Source of the DNA: JAHRAH01 sp051009015
Lineage (GTDB): Bacteria; Pseudomonadota; Gammaproteobacteria; Tethybacterales; Persebacteraceae
Length of the DNA: 7,975 nt
Reading direction: 5' to 3'
NCBI GenBank assembly: GCA_051009015.1
Contig: JBPCWZ010000007.1
Location: forward strand, 1 to 7,975
Of this stretch, positions 5,290-7,975 are shown one piece after another (position 1 is the first letter of the stretch; each line of letters begins with the position of its first letter). The notes under the pieces were generated by a model, which was not told where the DNA came from, did not search any database, and saw nothing but the letters and a program-made list of their open reading frames with translations. A program made the translations under genes and the position numbers.

Positions 5290-5910
5290 ATGACGGCGCT
5301 TTTTTTGCAGGGGTTTTTGTTAAATGCCGGTTTGATAGTCGCCATCGGCACGCAAAACGCCTTTGTCATTGTGCAAGGGTTGCGGCGGCGCTTTGTTTTT
5401 GCCGTTGCGCTTGTTTGTTCGTTGTGCGATACCGCGCTCATCGGCGGCGGTTTGCTGCTTGCCAAACTTGCCAATGCCGGGGGAGTCACGACCGCATTGA
5501 GCATTGCCGGAATCGTGTTTTTGTTGTGGTTTGGCGGGCGGGCGCTGCTTTCGGCATGGCGGGGCGATTCTCTGGCGGCGGATGACAAGGGCGGCGGCGG
5601 CGGTTTGTGGCGGGCGGTTTTGACGGCGATGGCTTTCAGTTTGCTAAACCCGCATGCCATATTGGATATGGCGGTGATATTTGGCGGCGTTGCCGCCGGT
5701 TTGGATGCTTCAATGCGCCTGCCTTTTGCGGCGGGCGGGGCGGCGGCGTCTTTTGTCTGGTTTTTCGCCCTTGGTTATGGCGCGGGCAAGTTGTCGCCGT
5801 ATTTGGCGAAAACGGCGGTTTGGCGGGTGATAAATTGCATTGTCGCTTTTTTGATGTTTGCCGTGGCATTTTCAATTGGCGGCGGTTTGTTGGTTAAAAT
5901 AGCGGGGTGA
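5290..5910 (+). CDS. LysE/ArgO-family amino-acid exporter
   Basis: This encodes a 206-residue inner-membrane protein of the LysE superfamily, which exports basic amino acids (lysine, arginine) or related compounds using the membrane potential. The hallmark GTQNAFVIVQGLRR is at residues 20-33. A conserved Asp is in the second helix (Asp47), and the half-site NPHAILD is at 120-126, matching NPHVYLD in E. coli ArgO. Five to six hydrophobic helices are visible, near 4-25, 36-58, 68-90, 108-136, 146-166 and 180-203. A glycine run at 101-105 lies in the cytoplasmic loop and comes from a short GGC repeat. The ATG at 5290 gives the standard family N-terminus. The stop overlaps the alaS start by one base, so translation is probably coupled. 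The exact substrate cannot be read from sequence; arginine or lysine is the default. Confidence 0.92.
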   Translation: MTALFLQGFLLNAGLIVAIGTQNAFVIVQGLRRRFVFAVALVCSLCDTALIGGGLLLAKLANAGGVTTALSIAGIVFLLWFGGRALLSAWRGDSLAADDKGGGGGLWRAVLTAMAFSLLNPHAILDMAVIFGGVAAGLDASMRLPFAAGGAAASFVWFFALGYGAGKLSPYLAKTAVWRVINCIVAFLMFAVAFSIGGGLLVKIAG

Positions 5911-5912
5911 TG
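5908..5912 (+). other. TGATG stop/start overlap joining the lysE-like gene and alaS
   Basis: The TGA stop of the exporter (5908-5910) and the ATG of alaS (5910-5912) share one base. This arrangement typically means translational coupling on one mRNA. No separate alaS promoter was noticed in the end of the exporter gene. Confidence 0.85.
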
Positions 5913-7975
5913 AAAAGCGCCGACATTCGCGAGAAGTTTCTGGCTTTTTTTGAAAGCCGCGGGCATGCGCGCGTGCCGTCTTCTTCTTTGGTGCCGGGCG
6001 ACGACCCGACTTTGCTTTTTACCAATTCGGGAATGGCGCAGTTCAAGGATGTGTTTTTGGGCTTTGACAAGCGCCCGTACAAAACCGCCTGCACCGCCCA
6101 GCGCTGCCTTCGCGCCGGCGGCAAGCACAACGATTTGGAGAATGTCGGGCACACCGCCCGCCATCATACTTTTTTTGAAATGCTCGGCAACTTCTCCTTT
6201 GGCGATTATTTCAAGGAGAAGGCGATTCCGATGGCGTGGGAGTTTTTGACTTCCCCGCAATATCTGGGCTTGCCGCGCGAGCATTTGTGGGTGACGGTTT
6301 TTGGCGGCGGCGATTTATTCGGTGACAACAAAGCCATCCCCGCCGACGAAGAAGCCGCGGCATTGTGGCACAAAACGCTGACAGGCGCGGGCTTTTCGGC
6401 GCAAGAAGCAAAGGCGCGCATTATTCGCATTAATAACGCCGACAACTTTTGGATGATGGGCGACACCGGTCCCTGCGGTCCGTGCTCGGAGATTTTTTAT
6501 GATGTTGACGCTCATTCCAAAACTTTCCGCGGCGCGGATGAAAAATATGCCGATGTTTGCGTGGAAGTTTGGAATTTGGTTTTTATGCAATTCAATCGCG
6601 GCGCAAATGGCGACCTTGTCAAGTTGCCAAAACCGTGCGTGGATACCGGAATGGGTTTGGAGCGCATCAGCGCGGTAATGCAAGGCGTGCCGGGCAACTT
6701 TGACACCGATTCTTTTGTCGCGCTTTTGGGTTTTGTCCGCGCCGCCGTTGGCGATGCGGGCGGCGACAAAAAAGCCAAAACAGAAGCATCGCACCGCGTC
6801 ATCGCCGACCATATTCGCGCCGCCGCCTATCTTATTAATGACGGCGTTTTGCCGTCAAACGAAGGGCGCGGTTATGTTTTGCGGCGCATTATCCGCCGGG
6901 CATTGCGCCATGGCTGGCAACTCGGCGCGCGGGATGCGTTTTTTTACAAACTCGCCGCGCCATTGCCGGAGATTATGACGGACGCCGCGCTGAATGAAAA
7001 GTGCGGGCATATCGCCGAAGTATTGCGCCGCGAAGAAGACGGGTTTTCGCGCATGCTTGCCGCCGGAATGGAGTTATTGAAAAGCGAAACGGCAAACCTG
7101 CCGCGCGGCGAAAAACTTCCGGGGGCGGCGGCTTTTAAGTTGTTTGATACTTTCGGCTTTCCGCCCGATTTGACCGAAGACATTTTGCGCGCCGACGGGC
7201 TGAGCATAGACCGCGAAGGTTTTGACAAATGCATGAAAATGCAAAGAGAGCGTTCGCGGGCGGTAATGAAGTTTAAGAGCGGCGCGGCGGCGCCGGTTTA
7301 TGACGGCGCGGCGAGTGATTTTGTCGGTTATGACATATTGCGGGCGGATGCGACAATATGCGCTTTGTTTGTCGGCGATGCGGCGGTTGAGGAAGTAGCG
7401 GATGGCGATAATGCCATTATTGTTTTGGACAGGACTCCGTTTTATGCCGAAAGCGGCGGGCAAATCGGCGATGCGGGCATTATCCGCAAAGCGGGAGATG
7501 ACAACAGCATTGCAAAAGTGCGCGATACCCAAAAGATCCGCGCCGATGTTTGGGGACATTTGGCGGAAGTGCGCGGTGCGATGCGGGTTGGCGATATGGT
7601 TGTTTGCGAAGTTGATACCCGCCGCCGAAATAACTGCTCGCGCAATCATTCGGCGGCGCATCTTATGCATGCGGCATTGCGGCGTATTTTGGGCGGGCAT
7701 GTACAGCAACGCGGCTCGCTTGTCAGCGACGGGCATTTGCGTTTTGACTTTTCGCACGATGCCGCCGTCCGCCCGGCGCAACTTCAAGATATCGCGCTAA
7801 TGATAAACGAGCGCGTGCGCGCAAACACAAAGACAATCATAGAGCAGTTGCCCTATAAAGAAGCGACAGGGCGCGGGGCGATGGCATTGTTTGGCGAAAA
7901 ATACGGCGACATTGTCCGCACCGTCACGATGGATGCCGATTATTCCGTGGAGTTATGCGGGGGGACGCATGTCAA
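5910..7975 (+). CDS. alaS: Alanyl-tRNA synthetase, 3' end beyond window
   Basis: This class II enzyme charges tRNA(Ala) with alanine and clears mischarged Ser- and Gly-tRNA(Ala). The first 688 codons are present without interruption; the E. coli enzyme has 876 residues, so the C-terminal domain lies outside. TNSGMAQFKDVFLG is at about 38-51. Motif 2 contains CLRAGGKHNDLENVG, with the likely ATP-contacting Arg68. TGPCGPCSE is at 186-194. Motif 3 DTGMGLERI is at 245-253. The editing-site zinc ligands are HSAAH (His580, His584) and LCGGTH (Cys683, His687), so editing looks intact. The start codon shares its A with the lysE-like TGA (TGATG), and MKSADIR is the normal N-terminus of the family in beta- and gammaproteobacteria. 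A GGGG run lies only a few bases upstream, too close for a good Shine-Dalgarno, so re-initiation from the upstream gene is likely. Confidence 0.97.
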   Translation, partial: MKSADIREKFLAFFESRGHARVPSSSLVPGDDPTLLFTNSGMAQFKDVFLGFDKRPYKTACTAQRCLRAGGKHNDLENVGHTARHHTFFEMLGNFSFGDYFKEKAIPMAWEFLTSPQYLGLPREHLWVTVFGGGDLFGDNKAIPADEEAAALWHKTLTGAGFSAQEAKARIIRINNADNFWMMGDTGPCGPCSEIFYDVDAHSKTFRGADEKYADVCVEVWNLVFMQFNRGANGDLVKLPKPCVDTGMGLERISAVMQGVPGNFDTDSFVALLGFVRAAVGDAGGDKKAKTEASHRVIADHIRAAAYLINDGVLPSNEGRGYVLRRIIRRALRHGWQLGARDAFFYKLAAPLPEIMTDAALNEKCGHIAEVLRREEDGFSRMLAAGMELLKSETANLPRGEKLPGAAAFKLFDTFGFPPDLTEDILRADGLSIDREGFDKCMKMQRERSRAVMKFKSGAAAPVYDGAASDFVGYDILRADATICALFVGDAAVEEVADGDNAIIVLDRTPFYAESGGQIGDAGIIRKAGDDNSIAKVRDTQKIRADVWGHLAEVRGAMRVGDMVVCEVDTRRRNNCSRNHSAAHLMHAALRRILGGHVQQRGSLVSDGHLRFDFSHDAAVRPAQLQDIALMINERVRANTKTIIEQLPYKEATGRGAMALFGEKYGDIVRTVTMDADYSVELCGGTHV

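Noticed and set aside
4509..5585. Plus-strand open frame of 358 codons across the dsb-like gene and part of the exporter
   Set aside because: It overlaps two well-supported genes on both strands and has no family features. The opposing frames carry a CxxC active site and LysE motifs.

Overview
The window reads as a compact housekeeping stretch of a proteobacterial chromosome with one accessory insert. The organism is probably a gamma- or beta-type Pseudomonadota. This rests on the look of the proteins: a GatC with PMAH and an LR-RED region ending in VPKVIE, an AlaRS beginning MKSADIR, an ArgO-like exporter, and a PriA of about 730 residues. No rRNA or other marker is present, so the placement is tentative. 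Base composition is GC-rich, coding density is very high, and the largest gap without a gene is about 111 bases. I see no tRNA, rRNA, IS element, CRISPR array or convincing Rho-independent terminator.

Left block, minus strand, read right to left from 5246 to 1. A periplasmic thiol-disulfide (DsbA/DsbC-like) protein is followed 10 bases later by priA, the replication-restart helicase. After a 111-base gap with a good promoter come two paralogous ankyrin-repeat lipoproteins (Ank2, then Ank1). Then come gatC, the small subunit of the tRNA-dependent amidotransferase, and the first codons of what is probably gatA at the window edge. All six genes point the same way with short gaps (10, 111, 86, 40 and 14 bases). 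Transcription from the ankyrin promoter could therefore continue into gatCA.

Right block, plus strand, 5290 to the end. A LysE/ArgO-family amino-acid exporter overlaps alaS (alanyl-tRNA synthetase) by one base in a TGATG junction. alaS runs off the right edge. The two blocks diverge from a 43-base region (5247-5289) holding two opposed -10-like hexamers, each lying at the -35 position of the other. Both sit so close to the start codons that leaderless mRNAs are predicted.

The accessory and most interesting part is the ankyrin pair at 360-2230. The two genes share a signal peptide, upstream sequence and C-terminal cap, so they arose by whole-gene duplication. Their repeats have since diverged, and Ank1 still shows recent 99-base unit duplication plus one eroded region. 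They are predicted to be lipid-anchored periplasmic or surface binding scaffolds with unknown partners. Nothing else in the window looks like an undescribed system.
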